Notes under the pieces: model-generated
Databases searched by the model: none
What the model was told of the DNA's origin: nothing
The model's input: only the letters and a program-made list of their open reading frames with translations
Program-made: the position numbers and the translations under genes
In this document: piece by piece, positions 49,015 to 57,117 of the stretch
How positions within the stretch are numbered: position 1 is the first letter of the stretch
Layout of the letters: each line of letters opens with the position of its first letter
Source of the DNA: Lachnospiraceae bacterium
Lineage (GTDB): Bacteria > Bacillota > Clostridia > Lachnospirales > Lachnospiraceae
Direction: 5' to 3'
DNA: 64,000 bases
Assembly: GCA_015057085.1 (NCBI GenBank)
Contig: SVFB01000125.1
Location: forward strand, 1-64,000

Positions 49015-50118
49015 ATGAAAAGTGTACATAAAGAAGAACTTTATATCAAAAAAGATGCTTTATCAGATGATTTATTTGATGAGAAATCTATTTTTTTCGA
49101 TATTGAAACCACCGGTTTTTCTCCGTCACACTGTCATATCTATTTGATTGGTTGCGCAAGAAGGCAAGGCAATTATATTTGCATTGATCAGTTTCTTGCC
49201 GAGAATAAAGAGGATGAAAAACAGATTCTATTATCATTTCTTGAGATTTTAAAATTATATGACACCATTATTTCTTATAATGGAATTGGTTTTGATATTC
49301 CTTTTTTGAAGGCCAAATGCGATCATTATCAGTTAAAAGAAAACTTCCAGAAATACGATTATTTAGATGTTTTTAAAATCGTTTCCAAGCAGAAATTTCT
49401 TTTGAAACTAGATAATTATAAGCAAAAATCAATCGAAGAATTCTTAGGGATTTCCAGAGATGATAAATACAATGGCGGCGAACTGATTAATGTTTATCAG
49501 CAATATGTTACGACAAAAGACAAGGAAGCTGAAGATTTATTATATCTTCATAATTATGAAGATGTATGGGGCATGATGATGCTCTTGCCGATTTTATCAT
49601 ATAATGAAATCTTAAACGGTCAATATAGTATTAAAGAATCCCGGTTAGAAACTTTTACAGCATATTCCGGTGAGAAGTCCGACGAGCTTTATATTACTCT
49701 TATGAATGATTTTGCGGTTCCAAAACGTGTCAGTTGTAAAATCAAAGATTTTTATATCATCATGAATGATAAAACTACTACGATACGCATTCCGATTTTC
49801 AAAGGAACTTTATATTATTTCTTTGAGAATTATAAGGATTATTTTTATCTTCCGAAAGAAGATATTGCAATCCATAAATCCGTAGCTACATTTGTAGATA
49901 AAAGCTATCGTGAACGAGCAAAAGCTTCTAATTGTTATACCAAAAAAGAAGGCTCATTTTTGCCGCAGTACGAGGATATTATGAATCCTGAATTTAGAAA
50001 AGAATACAAAGATAAAGTCCGTTATTTTGAATTAACAACGGACTTTATATCTTCTGATATTATGTTGCGAAGATATGTAAATCATATCTTCAAACTCTGT
50101 CAAGGCTTCTCAAAATAG
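49015..50118 (+). CDS. Ribonuclease H-like domain protein (YprB-type DEDD exonuclease)
   Basis: IFFDIETTGFSPSHCHIYLIG, ISYNGIGFDIPFLKAK, NYEDVWGM. SD GGAGG. Confidence 0.88.
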   Translation: MKSVHKEELYIKKDALSDDLFDEKSIFFDIETTGFSPSHCHIYLIGCARRQGNYICIDQFLAENKEDEKQILLSFLEILKLYDTIISYNGIGFDIPFLKAKCDHYQLKENFQKYDYLDVFKIVSKQKFLLKLDNYKQKSIEEFLGISRDDKYNGGELINVYQQYVTTKDKEAEDLLYLHNYEDVWGMMMLLPILSYNEILNGQYSIKESRLETFTAYSGEKSDELYITLMNDFAVPKRVSCKIKDFYIIMNDKTTTIRIPIFKGTLYYFFENYKDYFYLPKEDIAIHKSVATFVDKSYRERAKASNCYTKKEGSFLPQYEDIMNPEFRKEYKDKVRYFELTTDFISSDIMLRRYVNHIFKLCQGFSK

Positions 50119-50876
50119 AATGAGCTCATTCTTGAGAATCCGATATCTTTATAATTTGTAATCTGTTCTGTGCTGCCAATGAACAATACGCCCTTTGATT
50201 TCAATGATGCAAAGAATTTACGATAAATATCATCTTTTGCTTCGTCAGTGAAATAAATGACAACATTGCGGCACAGAATCAAATCGAAATCCTTTGGATA
50301 TACGTCTTTCAACAAATTATGTTCCTTAAAAGTAACGCATCTTTTTACTTCATCTGCAATTTGATAAGATTGGCCAACTTTTGTAAAATATTTTTTCTTT
50401 AAATCTTCCGGAACATTTGCGACACTCTTCTCGCTATATAAACCGGCTTTGGCACTGGCAATAACCTGCTTGTCAATATCTGTTGCGGTAATTTGGATAT
50501 TTGAAAGCGGAATATGTTTTGAGAATGCCATAACAAGAGAATATGGTTCATCACCTGTAGAGCATGCTGCACTCCAGATTTTCAAACGATTTCCGTGATC
50601 TGCAATCAGCTTCGGAATCACTTTCTCGTCCATTAATTTCCATTGATCCGGATTGCGATAGAATTCAGATACATTAATTGTAAGGAAATTTACAAATTGC
50701 TCAAATAACTCTTTGTCGGATTTTAAAAGTTTAATATATTCTTCGTAACTGGTAGCCTTGTTTTTGGTCGCAATCGTATCGATACGACGTCTCATCTGTT
50801 TCTCTTTGTAGTAGTTAAGGTCAATTTTTGTAAGCTTTAATACTTCTTTTTTAAATTCCTCGTATTTATCAAACAT
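50100..50876 (-). CDS. cheR: CheR family protein-glutamate O-methyltransferase
   Basis: CheR N-domain (FEQFVNFLTINVSEFYRNPDQW), KIWSAACSTGDEPYSLVM, DLILCRNVVIYF, GVLFIGSTEQ. Confidence 0.93.
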   Translation of the reverse strand: MFDKYEEFKKEVLKLTKIDLNYYKEKQMRRRIDTIATKNKATSYEEYIKLLKSDKELFEQFVNFLTINVSEFYRNPDQWKLMDEKVIPKLIADHGNRLKIWSAACSTGDEPYSLVMAFSKHIPLSNIQITATDIDKQVIASAKAGLYSEKSVANVPEDLKKKYFTKVGQSYQIADEVKRCVTFKEHNLLKDVYPKDFDLILCRNVVIYFTDEAKDDIYRKFFASLKSKGVLFIGSTEQITNYKDIGFSRMSSFYFEKP

Positions 50877-50905
50877 ATTCGCTCCTCACTTTCTTATATT
50901 TTAGT

Positions 50906-50933
50906 AAAAGGGAGCTGCCAAAAGACAACTCCC
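50906..50933 (-). terminator. Intrinsic terminator downstream of rpsA
   Basis: Minus strand GGGAGTTGTCttttGGCAGCTCCC followed by TTTT. Confidence 0.75.
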
Positions 50934-50957
50934 AATTGTAAACTTGAAATATTTTGA

Positions 50958-52082
50958 TTACTCTTCTGTAGTCTCTGCTGCAACCGCGTCGATATCAACA
51001 TTTGCAACGTCTGCATCAGTCTCTTCCGGAGCGGTTAAAGCCTTGATGGAAAGTGAAATCTTCTTGTCTTCTTCTGAGAAGTCAACGATCTTAGCTTCTA
51101 CTTCCTGTCCAACCTTTAATACATCCTGAGGCTTCTCAACATGATCTCTTGAAATCTGAGATACATGAAGTAATGCATCGATTCCAGGAGCAAGTTCAAC
51201 AAATGCACCGAAATCAGTCATACGAGCAACGGTTCCCTTTACAACATTTCCTACTGCAAATTTCTCATCTGCTCCGTTCCAAGGATTCTCCTCCGGGAAC
51301 TTCATAGAAAGTGCAATCTTGGTCTCGTTAATATTCTTGATGAATACCTTAACTTCCTGTCCAACTGTAAATACTTTCTTAGGACTTTCAATGCGGCCCC
51401 AAGACATTTCAGAAATATGAAGAAGTCCGTCTACACCGCCTAAATCGATGAATGCACCGAAATCTGTAACATTCTTAACTGTACCTGTTACTACATCGCC
51501 AACATGAATCTTTTCGAATAATTCTTTCTGAGCTTCAGCTTTCTTAGCAAGAAGTAATTTCTTGCGGTTACCGATGATTCTTCTCTTTCTTGGCTCGAAT
51601 TCGGAAATAACAAATTCGATTTCCTGATCCTTAAATTTGGAAAGATCTTTTTCATATGTATCACTAACAAGTGATGCTGGAATAAATACGCGAGTCTCGT
51701 CGATTACAACGCAAACACCGCCGTCTAAAATCTGAGAAACTTTTGCGGTTAATACTTCTTCGTTTTCGAATGCTTCCTGTAAACGCTTGCTTCCCTTTTC
51801 TGCAGCAAGTCTCTTAGTGGAAAGGATTAACTGTCCCTCTCCGTCGTTGGTCTTAACAACCTTTGCTTCAATTGTGTCGCCTTCCTTAACAACTGTTGTA
51901 AGGTCAAGGTTTGAATCGCTTGTGTACTCGTTACGTGTAATGATACCATCTGCCTTAGCGCCGACATTTAAGACGATCTCGTCTGGCTTAACACTAATAA
52001 CTGTGCCGCTTACAACCTCTCCGTTTCTGACACTCATGGTCTTAAATGATTCTTCCAATAATTGATCAAAGTTTTCTGACAT
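50958..52082 (-). CDS. rpsA: S1 RNA-binding-domain protein (ribosomal protein S1-like)
   Basis: Repeated S1 domains (GTVKNVTDFGAFIDLGGVDGLLHISEMSW; GTVARMTDFGAFVELAPGIDALLHVSQIS). Confidence 0.93.
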   Translation of the reverse strand: MSENFDQLLEESFKTMSVRNGEVVSGTVISVKPDEIVLNVGAKADGIITRNEYTSDSNLDLTTVVKEGDTIEAKVVKTNDGEGQLILSTKRLAAEKGSKRLQEAFENEEVLTAKVSQILDGGVCVVIDETRVFIPASLVSDTYEKDLSKFKDQEIEFVISEFEPRKRRIIGNRKKLLLAKKAEAQKELFEKIHVGDVVTGTVKNVTDFGAFIDLGGVDGLLHISEMSWGRIESPKKVFTVGQEVKVFIKNINETKIALSMKFPEENPWNGADEKFAVGNVVKGTVARMTDFGAFVELAPGIDALLHVSQISRDHVEKPQDVLKVGQEVEAKIVDFSEEDKKISLSIKALTAPEETDADVANVDIDAVAAETTEE

Positions 52083-52923
52083 TCTTTGATACCTCCTCAA
52101 TGATATTATTTGGGGTGGAAGCCCCTGCGGTAATACCTACGCTACTGACAGATTTAATGGATTCATAATCCATTTCGTTACTTGTTTGTATATAGTAAGT
52201 ATTTTCACATTCTTTTTTACATATTTCAAATAGCTTCTGCGTGTTGGAACTGCTCTTGTCTCCGATGACAATCATAGCATCTACGGAGGCTGCAAGACCC
52301 CTCGCCTCGCTCTGCCGTTCCTCTGTGGCATTGCAGATTGTATTTAAAACAGTTATATCATAACCTTTTTCACTAATAATTTCAACAAATTCTTTAAATT
52401 TATTCAAGTTAAAAGTTGTCTGGGACACGAGACACACTTTTGCGCCTTTTTTTATAGGCAAAGTTTCGATATCTTCTGCATTTGAAACAACAGAAACAGC
52501 ATTTGTTGTCATCCATCCCATGATTCCGATTACTTCCGGATGTTCCGGATTTCCGGTTATGATAATATGATATCCATCCGCACTGTATTTCTGAACGATT
52601 TGATGGATCTTTTTTACAAACGGACAGGTGGCATCTACAACATGAAATCCTGCGGTTTCCAATCTCTTCATATCATCATATGTAATGCCATGAGAACGTA
52701 TGACTATCGTATCCTCAGGATTTACATCTTTCGGAATTTCATCAACGTTATTAATCACGCCAACACCCTTATCGCTTAAGTCTTTTACCACTTCCTTGTT
52801 GTGGATGATTGGTCCGTATGTATAAATATTACCTTTTTCGATATTAATTTCGTTATAAACCGTATTGACTGCTCTGGTAACTCCAAAACAGAATCCGGCC
52901 GTTTTAGCAACCGTAACTTTCAT
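52066..52923 (-). CDS. ispH: 4-hydroxy-3-methylbut-2-enyl diphosphate reductase
   Basis: KVTVAKTAGFCFGVTRAV, VIRSHGITYDDM, DATCPFVKKIHQIV, SVGITAGASTPNNIIEEV. Confidence 0.97.
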   Translation of the reverse strand: MKVTVAKTAGFCFGVTRAVNTVYNEINIEKGNIYTYGPIIHNKEVVKDLSDKGVGVINNVDEIPKDVNPEDTIVIRSHGITYDDMKRLETAGFHVVDATCPFVKKIHQIVQKYSADGYHIIITGNPEHPEVIGIMGWMTTNAVSVVSNAEDIETLPIKKGAKVCLVSQTTFNLNKFKEFVEIISEKGYDITVLNTICNATEERQSEARGLAASVDAMIVIGDKSSSNTQKLFEICKKECENTYYIQTSNEMDYESIKSVSSVGITAGASTPNNIIEEVSKNVRKL

Positions 52924-53587
52924 TTGTTTTCTCATTAATGATTTGAATCATCTTATCTACAACTTCTTCTATGGTCATATAAGAACTATCTACTAATACG
53001 GCATCATCGCATATCGTAAGAGGTGATGTCTCGCGATGCATATCGCGGTCGTCTCTTTCGATAATATCTTTCTCAATCTGATTGATATCACATTCGATTC
53101 CTTTTGCTGATAATTCATCAAAACGACGCTTTGCTCTGACAGTAGAGCTTGCGGTTAAATAAAATTTCACATCCGCATTTGGTAAAACTACAGAACCAAT
53201 ATCTCTACCATCCATAATTACATTTGTTGTCTCGGCGAGTTTTTGCTGAAGTGCTACAAGCTTTGTACGAACCTTTGGATAAATGCTTGTAGCAGAAGCC
53301 ATATTTCCTACTTCTTCATTACGAATTTTATCATTAATATTTTCGCCATTTAATAATACAATCTGCTGTCCTTCTTCATATTTTAATGTAACATCAACAC
53401 TTTGAGCAGCTGATTCAATTTGATCCTGATTATTAGAATCGATTTGATTTGTTAAAAAATAATAAGCCATAGCGCGATACATGGCTCCGGTATCTACATA
53501 AACAAATCCCATTTTCTTTGCCAATAGTTTAGCAATTGTACTTTTGCCTGCACCTGCAGGTCCATCGATTGCGATATTCACACTCAT
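52904..53587 (-). CDS. cmk: Cytidylate kinase
   Basis: IAIDGPAGAGKSTIAKLLAKKMGFVYVDTGAMYRA, VIMDGRDIGSVVLPNADVKFYLTAS. Confidence 0.97.
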   Translation of the reverse strand: MSVNIAIDGPAGAGKSTIAKLLAKKMGFVYVDTGAMYRAMAYYFLTNQIDSNNQDQIESAAQSVDVTLKYEEGQQIVLLNGENINDKIRNEEVGNMASATSIYPKVRTKLVALQQKLAETTNVIMDGRDIGSVVLPNADVKFYLTASSTVRAKRRFDELSAKGIECDINQIEKDIIERDDRDMHRETSPLTICDDAVLVDSSYMTIEEVVDKMIQIINEKTNESYGC

Positions 53588-53602
53588 TTTATCATATCTC
53601 CT

Positions 53603-54829
53603 TTATATACTTAGGCCGGCTAAATAACCGGTTGACCAAGCAATTTGTAAATTATAACCGCCTGTGTAGGCATCTAAATCCAAAACTTCGCCGCAGAAGG
53701 AAAGAGATTTCACAATCTTTGATTCCATGGTGGAAGGATCTATATTTTTAACATTAATTCCGCCTTTTGTAATGATTGCTTCTTTGAATTCACGTTTGCC
53801 TGTTACAGTAAAAGGTAATCCTTTCGTTAATTCCACAAAAGCAAGACGCTCTTCCTTCGTAATTTCATTGCATTTTTTATGCTCATCAATCTGAGATACA
53901 TGAATCATAATCGGCGTTAATTTTGAAGGAAACAGTCCATTGATTCCGTTCCTAAAATCTTTATTTTGATTTTCTGTAAATTCCCGAACCAATCGATCCG
54001 ATAATTCATCCTTTGAAATTGCGGGTTTTAAATCAATTTCCGCATTTAAAGGGCTATGAAAATCCGATGCTTTTAACTTTGCTGACGCAGATAAAACCAA
54101 AGGTCCGCTAATCCCAAAATGAGTAAATAGCATTTCACCGAAATCATCATATAATACTTTGTTTCCGCGCTTTAGTTTTAAAGAAACATTCTTAAGTGAT
54201 AAACCTTGAAGTTGCGGAATCCAGCTTTCTTTCGTTTCAAAAGGCACCAAAGAAGGAACCGGTTCAATGATTGTATGACCTGTATCTTCGGCCCAACGAT
54301 ATCCATCACCTGTAGATCCGGTAGACGGATAGGAAAGTCCACCTGTGGCTACAATGACATGATCTGCATGCATCTGTGTATCATCAGATAAGGCTACACC
54401 TGTGCACTTACCATCTTTGATTAAGAGTGATTGAACCTGAGTATACAAATGAATGGATACATGATTCTCTTTTAAAGCCCTTTCCAATGCTTTTATAATA
54501 TCGGACGAATGATCCGAAACAGGAAAGACTCTGTTACCCCTCTCGATTTTAAGAGGAACATTTTGATCTTCAAAAAAATTTATTACATCATCATTTGTAA
54601 ATGTATAAATTGCAGAATACAAAAATTTAGGATTTGATACCACATTCTGAAGAATTGTTTCTATATCAGAAGCATTTGTGACATTACATCTGCCTTTTCC
54701 TGTTATATATATTTTTTTACCTATCTTTTCGTTTTTTTCAAGTAAATGTACTTCATGTCCGTTTTTTGCTGCAGCATAAGCAGCCATGCATCCTGCTGCT
54801 CCGCCACCGACGACGATCACTTTACTCAT
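53603..54829 (-). CDS. HI0933/YhiN family NAD(P)/FAD-dependent oxidoreductase
   Basis: KVIVVGGGAAGCMAAYAAAKNGHEVHLLEKNEKIGKKIYITGKGRCNVTNA. Confidence 0.95.
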   Translation of the reverse strand: MSKVIVVGGGAAGCMAAYAAAKNGHEVHLLEKNEKIGKKIYITGKGRCNVTNASDIETILQNVVSNPKFLYSAIYTFTNDDVINFFEDQNVPLKIERGNRVFPVSDHSSDIIKALERALKENHVSIHLYTQVQSLLIKDGKCTGVALSDDTQMHADHVIVATGGLSYPSTGSTGDGYRWAEDTGHTIIEPVPSLVPFETKESWIPQLQGLSLKNVSLKLKRGNKVLYDDFGEMLFTHFGISGPLVLSASAKLKASDFHSPLNAEIDLKPAISKDELSDRLVREFTENQNKDFRNGINGLFPSKLTPIMIHVSQIDEHKKCNEITKEERLAFVELTKGLPFTVTGKREFKEAIITKGGINVKNIDPSTMESKIVKSLSFCGEVLDLDAYTGGYNLQIAWSTGYLAGLSI

Positions 54830-55754
54830 TCTCTTCATCCTTAAACTGGGCATAATGAACCTTGATGGAATCATCTATGACATTAATTTCATCGGATTCA
54901 TATACCTGATATTCATTCCAAATCTCTTCTAATGTTGTAAGAGTTTTCGCAACAGCTTTTTGCTTCTTCATGCATAAAGCTACGATTAAAGCATTGATGA
55001 CCGACAAGGGTGCAACCAATGAATCGACAATGGAAGCCATATCGCTGTCTGCAATCAGGTTGCATGACGAATATAAATTCATCGGTGAATGAACACTATC
55101 AGTAAGCGTGATTACCTTAGCCATTCTGCTATTTGCAAATTCCAATGCTTTTAATGTTCGCATAGAATATCTTGGGAAGCTGATTCCGATGATGACATCA
55201 TTTTTGTTGATTCGAACCATCTGCTCAAACAACTCGCTTGAACTGTTTGTCGTAAGCAAAATAACATTCGGAAACATCAAATTCAAATAAAAAGCCAAAA
55301 AGCTTGCCAAAGGCGCACAGCTTCTGATTCCAACAATGTAAATATTTTTCGCATTTAATATTGTATCAACAGCCAAATCAAAGGTATGAGAATCGATTTT
55401 ATGCAAAGTGGATGTAATCTTTTCTGCATCCGAACGCAAAACCGTATCTAAAATCTCTGATTGAGAAATTCTTCCATATGTCACTTCCATTCGTTGAACG
55501 GAATTTAATTTATTGCGAACAAGCTCTTCTAACGCATCCTGAAATTCAGGATAACCTTTGTAACCAAGAGACATTGCAAATCGTACAACAGTCGATTCAC
55601 TGACGCCTACAATATCTCCCATTTTAGCTGCAGTTAAAAAGACTGCCTTATCATAATTATCTGTAATATAAGTAGCGAGGCGTTTCTGGCCTTTGCTCAT
55701 CTTACTGTAGTTTGAATTGATTCGATTAATTAAATCATTTGAATTTGGCATCAT
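54822..55754 (-). CDS. MurR/RpiR family transcriptional regulator (HTH + SIS)
   Basis: KGQKRLATYI..VGVSESTVVRFAMSLGYKGYPEFQDAL and a SIS-type domain. Confidence 0.93.
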   Translation of the reverse strand: MMPNSNDLINRINSNYSKMSKGQKRLATYITDNYDKAVFLTAAKMGDIVGVSESTVVRFAMSLGYKGYPEFQDALEELVRNKLNSVQRMEVTYGRISQSEILDTVLRSDAEKITSTLHKIDSHTFDLAVDTILNAKNIYIVGIRSCAPLASFLAFYLNLMFPNVILLTTNSSSELFEQMVRINKNDVIIGISFPRYSMRTLKALEFANSRMAKVITLTDSVHSPMNLYSSCNLIADSDMASIVDSLVAPLSVINALIVALCMKKQKAVAKTLTTLEEIWNEYQVYESDEINVIDDSIKVHYAQFKDEENE

Positions 55755-55767
55755 ACACCCCTACTTA

Positions 55768-56724
55768 TTAAATTTTGTATATCCAACTATCATCAGCGAC
55801 AGGATCTTCTTCTAAATTGTCGAATCCTTTTCCGGGCTTGATGTTATGCTCTTGATTTTTGATGCTTACACGGGATCCGGCCTTGATTGATTTTGTGATA
55901 AATGCGTTCGAACCAATGACGGAATCATGTCCGATTACAGTTTCACCACCAAAAATAGATGCACCGGAATAAATGGTTACATTATCTTCAATGGTCGGAT
56001 GTCTCTTAATTCCTTTTAAAGACTGACCTCCTCTTGTTGATAATGCACCAAGTGTAACACCCTGATATATTTTTACATGATCACCTATGACAGTTGTTTC
56101 TCCAATGACAATTCCGGTTCCGTGGTCGATGAAGAAAAATTTACCGATGGTAGCACCCGGATGAATGTCGATACCAGTCAAATTATGAATATATTCAGTC
56201 ATCATACGTGGAATAATCGGCACTTGAAGCAAATATAATTCATGTGCGATACGATTTACCGTACTGGCCATCAGTCCCGGATAAGTCAATATGATTTCGT
56301 TTCTGTTAAATGCTGCCGGATCACCTTCAAAATCAGCCTGCACATCAGTATCTACATATTCTCGGATATGCGGAATCTGTTCAAAAAATGACAAGGAAAT
56401 GTTCTCTGCAAGCTTTTGCACTTCACATTGCGGTTTCATTTTGTTCTCCGGATTTTGTTTTAAGGCAATTGCAATCTGCTTGTTTAAATTATACATAACA
56501 TCTTCAAGCAGGTTTGTAAGACGACTGTAATTATTATAAAAATGATAATTATTTTCTCGATAAAAGCCCGGAAAAACAATCTTTAACATTTTCTTTGTGA
56601 TATCAATCACAGCATCCTTATCCGGTTGATCAAAAACTTCAACCATATTAATGAAACGATCATCCTTATAATCCTCTAGAATTTTTTCTACGATTTTATC
56701 GATTTTATTTTCCATTGATGACAT
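55768..56724 (-). CDS. epsC: Serine O-acetyltransferase (EpsC/CysE type)
   Basis: [46 protein letters not shown]; hexapeptide repeats. Confidence 0.93.
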   Translation of the reverse strand: MSSMENKIDKIVEKILEDYKDDRFINMVEVFDQPDKDAVIDITKKMLKIVFPGFYRENNYHFYNNYSRLTNLLEDVMYNLNKQIAIALKQNPENKMKPQCEVQKLAENISLSFFEQIPHIREYVDTDVQADFEGDPAAFNRNEIILTYPGLMASTVNRIAHELYLLQVPIIPRMMTEYIHNLTGIDIHPGATIGKFFFIDHGTGIVIGETTVIGDHVKIYQGVTLGALSTRGGQSLKGIKRHPTIEDNVTIYSGASIFGGETVIGHDSVIGSNAFITKSIKAGSRVSIKNQEHNIKPGKGFDNLEEDPVADDSWIYKI

Positions 56725-56773
56725 ATTAATCCCCTAAATATCGCATTAAAACTAAAATTTGCTTTAAATATAG

Positions 56774-56800
56774 GAAAAAGCCTTGGTATATACCAAGGCT
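56774..56800 (-). terminator. Intrinsic terminator downstream of rpsU
   Basis: Minus strand AGCCTTGGTATATACCAAGGCT then TTTT. Confidence 0.75.
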
Positions 56801-56812
56801 CCCTATCATACA

Positions 56813-56989
56813 TTAATTGTATTTTCTCTTGCGAGCAGCTTCAGACTTCTTCTTACGCTTTACGCTCGGCTTCTCGTAATGCTCACGCTTACGAATCTCC
56901 TGCTGGATACCAGCCTTTGCGCAGTTTCTCTTGAAACGACGTAAAGCACTATCCAAAGATTCATTCTCTTTTACGATAACACTGGACAC
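56813..56989 (-). CDS. rpsU: 30S ribosomal protein S21 (GTG start; not in the supplied ORF track)
   Basis: Translation (V/M)[68 protein letters not shown] upstream of GTG. Confidence 0.95.
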   Translation of the reverse strand: MSSVIVKENESLDSALRRFKRNCAKAGIQQEIRKREHYEKPSVKRKKKSEAARKRKYN

Positions 56990-57117
56990 TCGAACCTAAC
57001 CTCCCTCCAGCTGTGTGATGTATGTGCGTCAACTGTAAGGTTTTACTCTTATTTGCACAAAAAATATTTTAACAAATAAAAAGAATTTGTCAAGTAAAAA
57101 GTGCATATTTACGAGAT

